A DNA stretch of 64,000 bases from Rugalucina vietnamica (lineage: Eukaryota > Mollusca > Bivalvia > Lucinida > Lucinidae): NCBI GenBank assembly GCA_964017185.1, contig OZ024879.1, positions 39,148,383 to 39,212,382 on the forward strand. Direction: 5' to 3'. Shown one piece after another: positions 20,226 to 30,035 of the stretch. Position 1 is the first letter of the stretch; each line of letters starts with the position of its first letter. The notes beneath the pieces were generated by a model that was not told the origin of the DNA, did no database searches, and worked only from the letters and a program-made list of their open reading frames with translations. The translations under genes and the position numbers were made by a program.

Positions 20226-20703
20226 TGCTGAATCCGAGTAGCCTTTGTCATATTCAATATAGACAATGTCATGATCTGCTTTGCCGATCGGGGGCATCCC
20301 TTTAACACGGTTAATTGGGGATGGCGAGTTAGTGAAGAGTAAATCAAGGGTCTTGTCTTCTCGGGTGTGTATATTTACCATTTGGGAGAGGCAGTGATCC
20401 TGTATTATGTCCACAAGTTTAGTCTGAACTGGCCTCTTTTTGACCCCCTCGGGTACCTGCATTGTGCTCCACTCAATATCACCACAATTGAAGTCACCGC
20501 CTACAAGAACATGGGCATTTTTATTTGACATAATCCGAGAAAGTGGAGTATTAAAATCCTCAAGATATTTCAGTTCAAGCTCCTGAGTTGGGAACCTAGG
20601 GGGACGATAGAATGATCCAAGGTACAAAGTCCTACATCCAATAATGTTCAACTTACACCAAATTATTTCGCCATAAATGGATGCTTGAATGATATGCTTT
20701 AAG
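20214..20703 (-). pseudogene. LINE ORF2 apurinic-type endonuclease, C-terminal half
   Basis: EEP-fold nuclease that nicks the target. Visible blocks are LYLGSFYRPP, GGDFNCGDIEW (GDFN, metal and active-site block), LDLLFTN and GKADHDIVYIEY (the SDH block, here with Ala in place of Ser). The open reading continues past the ATG at 20651 to the R2 border at 20703, where the N-terminal half is missing. The S-to-A change at the catalytic block may reduce activity. Confidence 0.85.
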
Positions 20704-21302
20704 TATATGTGGAGATTTTATCATTAACGGTGCAAAATTTTATTTGTGCCTGAGCTAGCTTTCGCCTTTCGGCTTCATCAGAGGCATACTGATTAGTGCA
20801 AGTTTACAGAAAAATAGAAGGTGAGACAGCGAAAATGGCCGTCCCTCGATTTTTGAGATAAGCAAATACAGGTAAAATATCACATTTTACTCAATTGGAG
20901 AACACATGAGCAACAGAAATTTGATGCAATTTGATTAAAATCCCGAAAATAAAACTCAAACAAGAAGAGGGGGGGGGGGGTGGAAATAAAAAAAGAAAAA
21001 GAAAGTAGAAGTAAACAAACACGACCGTTCACTTCGAAGGTTGCAAAACTACTGAAGGTGGGCTATGCAAAGCCTGCCTTTAAACACACCGCTACAAACG
21101 CTGGTCATTTTTATGGTTATGTAAACAGCTGCGGGCGAGGTTTTCTTAAATAATTGGCTAAGTTGAAGACTACTTGATACAATATGGAGAATGACCAGGT
21201 TTGACTGGATCAAAAGATACAAGATGTATATTAATTAATAGTATAGTAAGAGATCTGGGTAATATACATCAAACAGACAAACCTGTCGGTAGCACCGGAT
21301 CC
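20704..21302 (-). repeat. R2: second 600-bp hammerhead-bearing direct repeat
   Basis: It matches R1 from TATATGTGGAG to CACCGGATCC with only scattered differences. It follows the LINE 5' truncation point immediately. Confidence 0.8.
20747..20786 (-). ncRNA. Hammerhead-ribozyme-like core (R2)
   Basis: Same fold as in R1, with a better stem III: the segment after GAAA reads GCTAGC then TC, giving A-U and G-C pairs around a CTAG loop. Core CTGATGA and GAAA are intact and stem I TGCCT/AGGCA is perfect. This is the best candidate of the three. Confidence 0.7.
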
Positions 21303-21334
21303 ATAAATGGATGCTTGAATGATATGCTTTAAGT
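21303..21334 (-). repeat. 32-bp second copy of the LINE 5' border
   Basis: The sequence from ATAAATGGATGCTTGAATG to the R3 start duplicates 20673-20703. Together with R2 it makes an exact 630-bp period (20671 to 21301), so the LINE/R junction was copied along with R2. Confidence 0.8.
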
Positions 21335-21424
21335 ATATGTGGAGATTTTATCATTAACGGTGCAAAATTTTATTTGTGCCTGAGCTAGCTTTCGCCTTTC
21401 GGCTTCATCACAGGCATACTGATT
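21335..21424 (-). repeat. R3: truncated third copy of the R repeat
   Basis: It holds the first 90 bp of R and breaks off at CATACTGATT, where an inverted fragment begins. Confidence 0.8.
21377..21416 (-). ncRNA. Hammerhead-like core with C3-to-G mutation (R3)
   Basis: All stems match R2, but the core reads GTGATGA instead of CTGATGA. C3 is an essential catalytic-core base in hammerheads, so this copy is predicted inactive. Confidence 0.6.
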
Positions 21425-21563
21425 TTCGGGATTTTAATCAAATTGCATCAAATTTCTGTTGCTCATGTGTTCTCCAATTGAGAAAATCGAGGACGGCCAT
21501 TTTCGCTGTCTCACCTTCTATTTTTCTGTAAACTTGCACTAATCAGTATGCCTCTGATGAAGC
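21422..21563 (+). repeat. R4: inverted, internally deleted fragment of R
   Basis: It is the reverse complement of R positions matching about 17380-17540, with about 37 bp missing in the middle. It ends inside the stem II region of the hammerhead (…GATGAAGCCC). A direct pair followed by an inverted partial copy is a known layout of Penelope-type insertions. Confidence 0.75.
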
Positions 21564-21691
21564 CCTTCTTATACCTTCTTATTTTCTCCTCAGTTCCCGA
21601 TTTTCTTATAACCAGAACTTTTCTAAAACAACTACTGCATTCGTTCTCAAGAGTTTTTAAGGACTTACATACTAAGCTGCAAGTCTCAGCT

Positions 21692-22432
21692 TCAGATGTA
21701 TATGGGTCGCATTCTAAGCCAGGAGAGAATTGCTGTTTTATCTAAATTATCAGGACAGGAAGACAACGAAGGAGATGGTTGCCCTGTTTCTCCCTGCTCT
21801 AATAATTCTGAGAATGACTGTCCACATGCTTCCTCAGTATCTCCATTCAGAAAAAGTACTGAGGTAGATGAAGGTTCACATACTTGTGTAGAGATTTTAT
21901 GTTCAGAAACAGCAAAGTCAGATGGATTAGTGTTGTTGGGACAAAGCTGTACTACATGATTATTGTCTTGCATAACAGATGGTAGGGTATAATTATTCTG
22001 AAGTGGGGCACAAACTATTAATTTTTGAAGGGAAAAAAGTAAGCATTTGGGGCTGCATGCTGTTACAATTGCTGTACATATTAGCTACATTAGAATTGAA
22101 ACTCTGGAAGACATGTTTGGATCTCGGAATGTTTGAATGGTACATGTATTAAATGATGCAGTATTTTGGGAACCAATACCAATAGGTGTAAGGGTCGGTG
22201 TATTGTGGCAAGTGCCTGAGGGCTTTGCACTGTTAGACACAAGCTGTTTCAAAAGGCCAGGCCTGGTTCGGGGAATCAATTGGATCAATATGTAGAGATT
22301 TGTCACTTGAATCTTGCGGCGGACCATTAAAGACCTGTTAAGTTTCTGAAGATCAACCGGTTTGGAACTTGGCTCTGGCTCTGCACATGAATTTGATGGG
22401 AAAATGTCTGAATTAGATTTTGGGTTACTCAT
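21692..22432 (-). pseudogene. Unknown minus-strand reading frame with one in-frame TAG
   Basis: From ATG at 22432 the frame runs 115 codons to TAG at 22085-22087 and then stays open in the same frame to 21692, 247 codons in all. The product is rich in Ser, Pro, Thr and Asn (opening MSNPKSNSDIFPSNSC), with Cys spread through the second part. No domain is recognised. It lies upstream of, and in the same orientation as, the LINE ORF2, so an ORF1 or 5' region of that or another element is possible, but R repeats intervene. It could also be chance. Confidence 0.35.
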
Positions 22433-22439
22433 TATGTTA

Positions 22440-23093
22440 TTTTATGCATAAAACATGCTAGCAGCTAATTCTTGCTGTGCATGGATACCTGCGTTTTTCT
22501 GCAGTCAGTTCTATAAATTGATAAAAAACTCATTAGTCCTTCATGATAATTTTAGTACCAAAACAAACTAGAAAAAGTGCCTTGAGAGGCACGTATACCC
22601 CGGCTGGTAGCCACCAAGCCCCCTCACTCCTTACCCAAACAACCTGGCACATGCTCATCCTTCACATTGAACCTCAAATCCCCAATGATAGACAGTACCC
22701 TTATTTAGTATGTGTTAGAGAAAAAGCATTGTAAAGCACTTTGCGTAAAAACATTTTAGAATGACAGATCTATCTTAGAGCAGTATAGAGAGCTGACGTG
22801 TATACTCAATCTAGGACATAATCATGCACAAAGTTTGTCATGAAAGTATATCATTCTTTAAAACAGTCCTAGATCTTGACCTATAGTCACATCCCACGCA
22901 TGGAACCTAGAGTCTAACCCTTAGTTGTGGACACTTTGGTGTAAGCATGAATGCTTTATGACACATGATTGTCAAGATACAGACCTACAAAATACTCATC
23001 TTGGTAACTATTGCAACTATTGGTAACTATTGAATTATATGTGTCCTAGAGTTTGACTTGCAGCCCCACCCCTGGAACATGGAAGATGAAAAA
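22440..23093. other. No recognisable feature
   Basis: No repeat match and no convincing frame; the 63-residue frame at 22543 has no features. Confidence 0.4.
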
Positions 23094-23953
23094 AGTACAA
23101 GTAGGCAAAGATCAGGAAAAGGCGCAATCAGAAAAAGATTCCCACTCAAAAACCGAGGTGGAAAAAAACCAAACTAACAATCAGGTACTTATACCATGAA
23201 ACATATCGTAAGCCGAATGAGCAGCTATTTTCCCAATAGGTGGCCACTCAGTTACCTCCTTAACTTAACTAAAAATATGAAAACATACATAAGGCGCCAA
23301 CAGCACAAAAAATAATTTTATACACCAAGACATAAAACAAAAAGAACCACCACAGAAGTATCGACTTGGAACGATCAGTAACACAAGTTACTGGCGGGCT
23401 TAAACCGGTTTTACATGGCCATAACCTCACCCTCAGCTTCTGCAGTGGTTCATAACATTTAGTTAGTTATTCGGTCCTCGTGGTGAATCTCTAACTAGTC
23501 AATGAATCATCAACAACAAACAAATAAATCATGTAAAACATCCTGATAAATCAAAAACCAGGACTCACAGACTGATTAAGCTGCCCGACGACGGAGATCC
23601 CTGGGCGCCGAATAACCTACTAACAGTTAGACCCCGGTGGGCCAAGCAACAGACAAGAAGCTCCGGCCTCAACCAACTAAAATGAATAGCTTTATGTCGG
23701 GGCCATCATAGAGTCTGACGCCCGACCCACCGGCGTGCAATTAAAGAAGGCAGCATAGTTATCAACCATGATTGGGTTAAAAACTAAGCATGCAGACTGT
23801 CGCATAACATTCAAGTTATAACCTATACGTCTGTAACGTGTTATAATTTTTTTGAACTGAAAAGAAAAATCATTAATTCCTTTAAGTTTCTTAAATTTGT
23901 AAACCAAGTCACCATAAAATTCAGGTTCAGAAAGGCCCTCACTTAAAAGCGTC
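23094..23953 (-). mobile_element. RT element family 1, 5'-truncated copy
   Basis: It contains the 3' UTR and about the last 85 codons of the ORF (LLSEGLSEPEFYGDLVYK to the MMAPT end), and is truncated just upstream of that block at about 23953. A 30-bp deletion in the UTR near 23625 distinguishes it from the copy at 26439. Confidence 0.85.
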
Positions 23954-25434
23954 CATAAAGTGACCATAAAGAAAAGGGGGCCACATATTGTGTACATGTT
24001 TTCAAATGAGATTTAACAGACAACATGTATTTACTTTTCCTACTTTTCATGAAGACCAGAAATTGCATTTCATTGCAGGGATGTTCATGCAATATAATGC
24101 ATATTCTATTTGTTCTACAAGAAAAAAATAAGAGAAATATAATATTTTTGTTGCCTGCTAAAATTACAAAGTAGCATTAGAAGGGGTAACTGTGATTACA
24201 CTGACTGTTTTAGGTATGAGTTATTGGTAGTACTCACCGGTAGACACGAATATATAGAGTGGAGATCTACAATGGAGTTGTAAAGTGCCACCAATATGGC
24301 ATTTTTGGACTTTAGAGGTAACAAAATAAATTTGGAAAAATATCTTGGTTAAGGTAATTGAAGCGAATTCTCATGCCAGCCTTCTTAAATATGATTCATG
24401 ATTATCACGATACTCCTGGTTGTTATGGCCTTACATAATTGGCATACTACGCATAGTCACCATCTTTATAATCATAATCTGTTTTTGTAATTATAAAATA
24501 GCAGTCTTTTACTGCGAGAGAAACTGATTAGCTAATTGTTGTAATAATCAAAGTGGTGTGACAGGAACTGCAGGAGTAAATGGTTCGGTGAAGTCTGAAG
24601 ACGAGGCTGTTATTCGCAAGCCAAGAAGACAGGAACCTTCCATAACGTATGGGAGCGGTAGCATTGGCTACGTTGTTGGGCGAAGGCAGCTGTAAGGTGG
24701 CCCAACGAAATTAATGGACAGCTAGCGATGTGGGAGCTCGATTTAAAACCATGGTATTGCCCTGAAGGCAGTGCCATGGCAGAATATTTCTTTTGCTGAC
24801 GACAAAGTCCACGGTGTCATCCTGAAGGTGGCGCTATGGCAGAAGATTCACCTGCATATTGTTCATTGAATTTTTATTTGGAAAACATTTATACCAGATG
24901 ATTGAAACTGTGTCACATATGGTGCAAAAAAGACTGCATAGGATTTCAAAACCTGAACGGATAATACTGGAACAGCTCAAACTGTTATGTACATCATCTG
25001 AACTATATAACGTGTTATTTACATGTATCGCATGTATAGTTGCTAAACTTTATGTAAACTAATGTAGTATTTTCAAATGACATTAACCAAAAAGAAGAGT
25101 TGGCACATGTGCTGACAGACGATAGGTTAAATCATAATTTTGATGGCCAAATGTAAAGGTCAGCTACTGAAAAATGATGTTTAATAATCGATGGCCATCA
25201 TTTTAAATAAAATAACAACACAAACGTTCTGGAAAAAGTACCAAAACTTTCGACAACTTCAATTATATCAGAAATAATAAAAATAAAATATCAGAGAAGT
25301 AAAAATAAAATGTATTGTGTCAAAGAATTGTCAGACAACTAATGGAAACCTACTCAGAAGAGACATCGTTTATTGTAGTGGATGTAATGCAACGGGGTTC
25401 TAACACCCAAAATATGCCATAGACCTACGTAAAC
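23954..25434. other. No clear gene; one short duplicated motif
   Basis: Mostly unique AT-rich DNA. Near 24752-24845 a motif built on CC(A/G)TGG...CCTGAAGG(C/T)(A/G)G...ATGGCAGAA occurs twice. The 67-residue frame at 24859 shows no family features. Confidence 0.4.
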
Positions 25435-25608
25435 ATGGTAGAAGCTAAAGGTACTTCAAAACAAACGGGAGATGTTGATGTGGACGAGGAGTTGCAGAAA
25501 ATGCAAGGCTATTATGGTGATGGCAATACCGCGGGGAGATTTGTTGTGCTCGAGGAAGAGGATGGGCTAATTATGTATAGAGGAGAAGGAACTAAAACGG
25601 ACCCTTAG
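25435..25608 (+). CDS. Small acidic ORF, 57 residues, unknown
   Basis: ATG to TAG encodes a hydrophilic peptide with VDVDEELQKMQGYYGDG and RFVVLEEEDGLIMYRGEG. Codon use looks more coding-like than in the flanks (GAG, GAA and GGA rich). No family recognised. It could be an exon or part of an old element. Confidence 0.3.
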   Translation: MVEAKGTSKQTGDVDVDEELQKMQGYYGDGNTAGRFVVLEEEDGLIMYRGEGTKTDP

Positions 25609-26438
25609 ATGGTGACTTTGTGTTGTGAGCTTGATAGTGAGGATTCAAAATGTATAATACGTGTATGTTTCTTTCCAATACTTGATAATGTGTATATTCC
25701 ATTCCCCAAACTTGATAATAAAAGTAAAATAGAAATTCGAATTTCACTAATGCAAGTATGCTCAATCTTCAAACTCGATAGTGCTGTGCTAGGTAAAATA
25801 TGTAATCTCAAGACTAGATAAAGAGTGGTTCATATTTGGAATTTGTACCTTGGAAATAATTGTACCATATAATTTAAGATGCTGCATGTTTAAAAAATGT
25901 AAATGCATTTTAAAAATGTTTTAAAAATGCATGTGAAACCGTTTAAATGTTGCCACAATAAGGAACATGTTGTTATATGTATGTACACTCTTGTCCAGCG
26001 CAGGCTATGGTCAAGATTTCGTCATGGTTTTATATTGCAACATTACTTCTGAGAGTTTTATTAAATTAAATAAATCTCTTTTAAGAAAGGTGCGGAAATA
26101 ACATAGTCAATATCGATGTCTGCTAATTAAGCTGTTAATTGGGTTTATTACTAATGAACTTAATAAGCTACATGGTTGTATATTTTAAATCTTGTATCAT
26201 CTGCAAAAGTACATACTTGCATACTCAGTCTCATGTTTTGTGCAATATCTTTTGACATTTTGTTTTGGTCAGTGAAACTTGCAGAATATGACTGTCGCGT
26301 GATTGGTTGGTATCTTTAGTAAATAACGTATATAGGTGGCGCTGAGTGACTAACCTTGATTTTGATTGGCTAGCCATGACGTAAGTAGATGACGTCTTGA
26401 TAGAATCGAGGGCGCTCGGCCAGAGAGTATGTAAAAAA
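25609..26438. other. No recognisable feature
   Basis: AT-rich DNA; overlapping frames on both strands at 25605-25821 are mirror images without features. Confidence 0.4.
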
Positions 26439-27777
26439 GGTACAAGTAGGCAAAGATCAGGAAAAGGCGCAATCAGAAAAAGATTCCACCTCCAAAAACC
26501 GAGGTGGGAAAAAACCAAATTAACAATCAGGCACTTATACCATGAAACATATCGTAAGCCGAATGAGCAGCTATTTTCCCAATAGGTGGCCACTCAGTTA
26601 CCTTAACTTAACTAAAAATATGAAAACATACATAAGGCGCCAACAGCACAAAAAATTTTAAACACCAAGACATAAAACAAAAAGAACCACTACAGAAGTA
26701 TCGACTTGGAACGATCAGTAACACAAAGTTACTGGCGGGCTTAAACCGGTTTTACAGGTACCTAACCTCACCCTCAGCCTCTGCAGTGGTTCACAACATT
26801 TAGTTAGTTCTTCGGTCCTCGTGGTGAATCTCTAACTAGTCAATGAATCATCAAGAACAAACAAATAAATCATGATAAACATCCTGATGAATCAAAAACC
26901 AGGACTCACAGATTGAGTAAGCTGCCCGACGATGGAGATCCCTGGGCGCCGAATAACCTACTAACTCCGGAGCAAAAGAAAAACACCAGTTGGACCCCGG
27001 TGGGCCAAGCAACAGACAAGAAGCTCCGGCCCCAACCAACTAAAATGAATAGCTTTAAGTCGGGGCCATCATAGAGTCTGACGCCCGACCCACCGGCGTG
27101 CAATTAAAGAAGGCAGCATAGTTATCAACCATGATTGGGTTAAAAACTAAGCATGCAGACTGTCGCATAACATTCAAGTTATAACCTATACGTCTGTAAC
27201 GTGTTATGATTTTTCCGAACTGAAGAGAAAAATCATTTATTCCTTTAAGTTTCTTTAATTTGTAAACCAAGTCACCATAAAATTCAGGTTCCGAAAGGCC
27301 CTCACTTAAAAGTGTCTTTAACCCAACATTATATTTGGAAATCAATTCATAGTGTCTACGATAAAATTTAGAAAAGGTTTTTCGAAGTTTATGATACCGA
27401 TAGCCCTGTTGGAGAAGTTTTGCCGTTAAACATTTATTTCGAGCGTTGAAGTCTGTAACATGATTGCAGACCCTAGCAAACCTAATAAGTTGCGAAATGT
27501 ATACACCATAAGAAGCACGACGAGGAACGTCACCATCCAAAAAAGGAAAATTTACTACATCAAAATCAAAGTCATCGCGCTTATCATAAATTTTAGAAGA
27601 AACAAATCCATTTGCAACAGAAAGATGTAGATCTAAAAAGGGGGCTTCGGTATCTGAGATATTAGCTTTGTTCAACTGAAGTTCAGGTGGATAAGCTGCT
27701 TTCTCCGAGGGGAAGGCCATTCGGTGTTTTACCACTATACAATTTTTTATATATTTTGTTTGGGCCATCTGAGGTCC
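26439..27777 (-). mobile_element. RT element family 1, longest copy (1.34 kb)
   Basis: It has the 3' terminus CCTACTTGTACC followed by T in the minus sense, a 3' UTR of about 600 bp, and a 237-codon ORF truncated at its 5' end at about 27777. The copies at 4264, 6515, 10261, 23094 and, more diverged, 29797, 36915 and 37692 share the 3' end but stop at different 5' points, the hallmark of target-primed retrotransposition. Confidence 0.85.
27055..27768 (-). CDS. C-terminal part of a reverse-transcriptase-like protein (element family 1)
   Basis: The 237-residue frame has the order seen after the palm domain in endonuclease-lacking or Penelope-type RTs. FLDLHLSVANGFVSSKIYDK (about 46-65) is followed by SYGVYISQLIRFARVC (about 86-101), then a basic helical block KLLQQGYRYHKLRKTFSKFY and LSEPEFYGDLVYKLKKLKG. 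The catalytic YADD part would lie upstream and is lost by truncation. The ATG used is simply the first in the fragment. I recognise the pattern as an RT-associated region abundant in invertebrate genomes but cannot place the clade firmly. Confidence 0.6.
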   Translation of the reverse strand: MAQTKYIKNCIVVKHRMAFPSEKAAYPPELQLNKANISDTEAPFLDLHLSVANGFVSSKIYDKRDDFDFDVVNFPFLDGDVPRRASYGVYISQLIRFARVCNHVTDFNARNKCLTAKLLQQGYRYHKLRKTFSKFYRRHYELISKYNVGLKTLLSEGLSEPEFYGDLVYKLKKLKGINDFSLQFGKIITRYRRIGYNLNVMRQSACLVFNPIMVDNYAAFFNCTPVGRASDSMMAPT

Positions 27778-27794
27778 CCCCTTGAGTACTGACG

Positions 27795-28040
27795 CACAAC
27801 TACGCTACAGGAGCAACAAATCGAGGAGTCTGTTAAGGATTATAATGTTGCCTTGAGAATGATTTCCACCTTTTGTGACTTTGAAAAGAATTAACAGGAT
27901 TTGCATTGTGATCACTTTAATGATGCCATACAGAAGAAGCTACTATCAGTTGACAAGTTAACTTACGGTAAGGCTCTTAAGATAGCATTAGCAATGGAAT
28001 CAGCTTCGAAAGCCGTACTTGAGTTAAAAAAATAACCAAA
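27795..28040 (+). pseudogene. Ty3/Gypsy gag (capsid C-terminal) relic
   Basis: Open stretches include EESVKDYNVALRMISTFCDF and FNDAIQKKLLSVDKLTYGKA then KIALAMESASKAVLEL. This is the order of a retrotransposon Gag capsid end (…R..L…C.F…, IQKRLL, LTY.KAL.IA..ME.A). An in-frame stop and substitutions show decay. It begins at the 5' truncation point of the RT element at 27777. Confidence 0.7.
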
Positions 28041-28095
28041 TTACGTCTGTTCAGCAACTTCAAGAAAACAAACCCAGACATAACAACCAGGTTTC

Positions 28096-28348
28096 ATTAC
28101 GAATACTTGCCCATGCAACATACAGACATTTTTTAAGTTGTAAAAAATGTTTAAGTTGAAAAAATCTGATATTTTTCTTATTTTTGCTCTAAACATAGAT
28201 TGTGGGTACACGTTAAAACCGCCTCGCCGAGGCGGTTCTAACGAGTACCCACAAGAAAAATAGATATACCCCTGCATACCCCAGTTTCACTTTATAAAAT
28301 GGGATATAAGGGGGTACATATTACATGGACATGTTTTCCTGATGTAAT
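28096..28348. mobile_element. MITE family H, copy 1 (253 bp) with long internal hairpin
   Basis: The left end ATTACGAATACTTGCCCATG and right end CATGGACATGTTTTCCTGATG...TAAT form imperfect inverted termini and match copy 2 at 39994-40245. It sits inside the Gypsy relic, between gag and nucleocapsid pieces. The internal inverted repeat at 28201-28253 has arms TGTGGGTAC, CGTTA and AACCGCCTCG with a near-zero loop. Confidence 0.75.
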
Positions 28349-28399
28349 GTGCAAGAATCTGTGCAAGAACCAATCATAAACCCTATGTTAATTTAAAAC

Positions 28400-28465
28400 G
28401 GCAAATTGCTAAAATGCCACAAAGCTGGTCAAATTACTACAGCCTGTAAGCCGCAGTTCAGACAA
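28400..28465 (+). pseudogene. Gypsy nucleocapsid zinc-knuckle relic
   Basis: LKCHKAGQITTACKPQ corresponds to the second half of a CCHC knuckle with the His replaced by Gln and the first Cys lost. It lies between the gag and protease relics in the expected order. Confidence 0.5.
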
Positions 28466-28559
28466 AGCTATAAAATCAACCAGAAAATATAAGTAACTCT
28501 GAAACAGAATATTTAAAGACAGTTACCTCAGATAGTAAGAGTAGGCATGGTAATAGAGA

Positions 28560-28815
28560 ATCCATATTTCTGACACCCTGTATCGACCTAAAGAATATGA
28601 GCATGGAATTAGACACGGATGCTGGCGTTTGTTATTTCTTAGATTATGAGGATTGTTTTACATGTAAGTTAGAAACTGACTTGAAACTACAATCATACAG
28701 TGGTGAAGAAATAAACAATAATGGTTTAAATAAACTATGAAGTTTCTCTAGAAGGTAAATCAAAAGAACTGAATTTCTATGTATTTCGAGGTAGTGAATA
28801 AAACTAATTGTTAGA
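28560..28815 (+). pseudogene. Gypsy aspartic protease (retropepsin) relic
   Basis: The block SMELDTDAG corresponds to the retropepsin active site (normally Asp-Thr-Gly-Ala; here the Gly is Asp). It is followed at normal spacing by LETDLKLQSYSGEEI and, after a frame change, by EVSLEGKSKELNFYV, which are typical strands of the fold. The active-site change and frameshifts make it non-functional. No RT or integrase follows. Confidence 0.65.
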
Positions 28816-28819
28816 TCCT

Positions 28820-29790
28820 TTGGAAGCAGTAAAACATTCAAAACAAGAAGATGGGCCATATTGTACAATTTCGAGTAATGAATCTTCGTCTGTGACCCTT
28901 TACAAAACTGGCAGCGAAGGGCAGACATTTTTGCTGCAATTTCAAGAATTTACATCTGAGTAGTCTAAATGATAGACTCGTATTCCCAAAAGGGTCAGAT
29001 AATCAAAATACTGTTAAGAAGATGATTCTTAACCTACAATGTATTTGAAATACTCCAAATATATTCACTGATCCCAAAGGACCAAACAAAAATATAATGT
29101 GCACTATGGATGATGTACGGGGAAACTTTTCGGAAGATAATGGATACATGAGCTAAACATAGACACTGTTACTATAAATACCTCGAGAACAGGTAGAACA
29201 GAGGAAAGCTAAATACACCTGGATGAGGCAAATTGAAAGATACACTTCAAAGACAATGCCACACATACGTTTGCTAAAGCTAACCAATACCATTTGCGCT
29301 GAAGCTTCAGACTGACTATGAGAAACATTTTTCAGATGTAAGTTTGGAATGAGAATAAGATAGTTTTGTTTAAAGAGGTATTCTGGAAAATGTTCCATAT
29401 AGTGATCGGGCCACACTCATTGTGCCATGGTGACGGGCGAATTTGTGGTGGCTTTAAACGTAACATAAATAAAATATAAAAGTTTGATCCTTTGGAAGCA
29501 GTAAAACGTTCAAAGGGAGGTAATTGGGCCAGATTGCGCAATTTCGGGTACTGAACCCTCGTCAGTGACCCTTTATAAACTAGCGACGATAGCCACACAA
29601 ATATACTGCGATTTCAAAAATTTTACACAGGTGTTGTCTAAATCAAAGACACATGCCTAAACGGGGTCTAAAATTGAAAAAAAAAATGTTTAGAAGATGG
29701 CTCTAAACGTAAAATAGTTTGCTACTCTGAACATTCTTACTGATCTCAAAGGACCGAAAGAAATAATATAATCTAAAGTCCGGTATTGGA
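28820..29790. repeat. Direct pair of a ~300-bp dispersed repeat
   Basis: Copies at about 28820-29110 and 29487-29780 share CCTTTGGAAGCAGTAAAAC, GTGACCCTTTA and CTGATC(C/T)CAAAGGACC. Related fragments are near 33735-33900 (plus) and, inverted, at 37660-37690 and 41710-41745. Its type is unknown; frames inside are not convincing. Confidence 0.6.
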
Positions 29791-29796
29791 AGTCAA

Positions 29797-30035
29797 AGTA
29801 GGCAATGATCAGGAAATGACGCAATCAGAAAAAAGCCAACTTAAAATATCGTGGTGGAAAAAAACAGTCAGGTACTTATACTAGGAAAAATGTAGCAAGA
29901 CGAGTCAGCAGCTTTTTTCCTATTAGGTGGCCACTAAGTCACCAAACTTAACTAAAATATGAAAACATACATAAGGCGTAACAGCACAAAAATTTAACAC
30001 CAAGACAAAAAAACAATAAGAACCACCACAGAAGA
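29797..30035 (-). mobile_element. Diverged 3' end of RT element family 1
   Basis: AAGTAGGCAATGATCAGGAA, TTAGGTGGCCACTAAG and ATGAAAACATACATAAGGCG align with the family 3' UTR at roughly 80 per cent by eye, so this is an older insertion. Confidence 0.65.

Larger units (their letters stand above)
17906..20703 (-). mobile_element. CR1/Jockey-type LINE, 5'-truncated in the endonuclease
   Basis: The element is bounded exactly by R1 and R2. Its 3' end lies against R1 with a GATAGATAG-like tail read on the minus strand, and its 5' end stops inside the endonuclease coding region next to R2. About 118 bp separates the RT stop from R1. Coding content is listed separately. Confidence 0.8.

Noticed and set aside
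17306-21302. R1 and R2 as retroviral-type LTRs
   Set aside because: No TG...CA ends, primer binding site or polypurine tract, and the enclosed polymerase is a non-LTR type with an APE-like endonuclease.
25605-25821. Paired plus and minus frames of about 70 residues
   Set aside because: Mirror frames in AT-rich DNA with no family resemblance.
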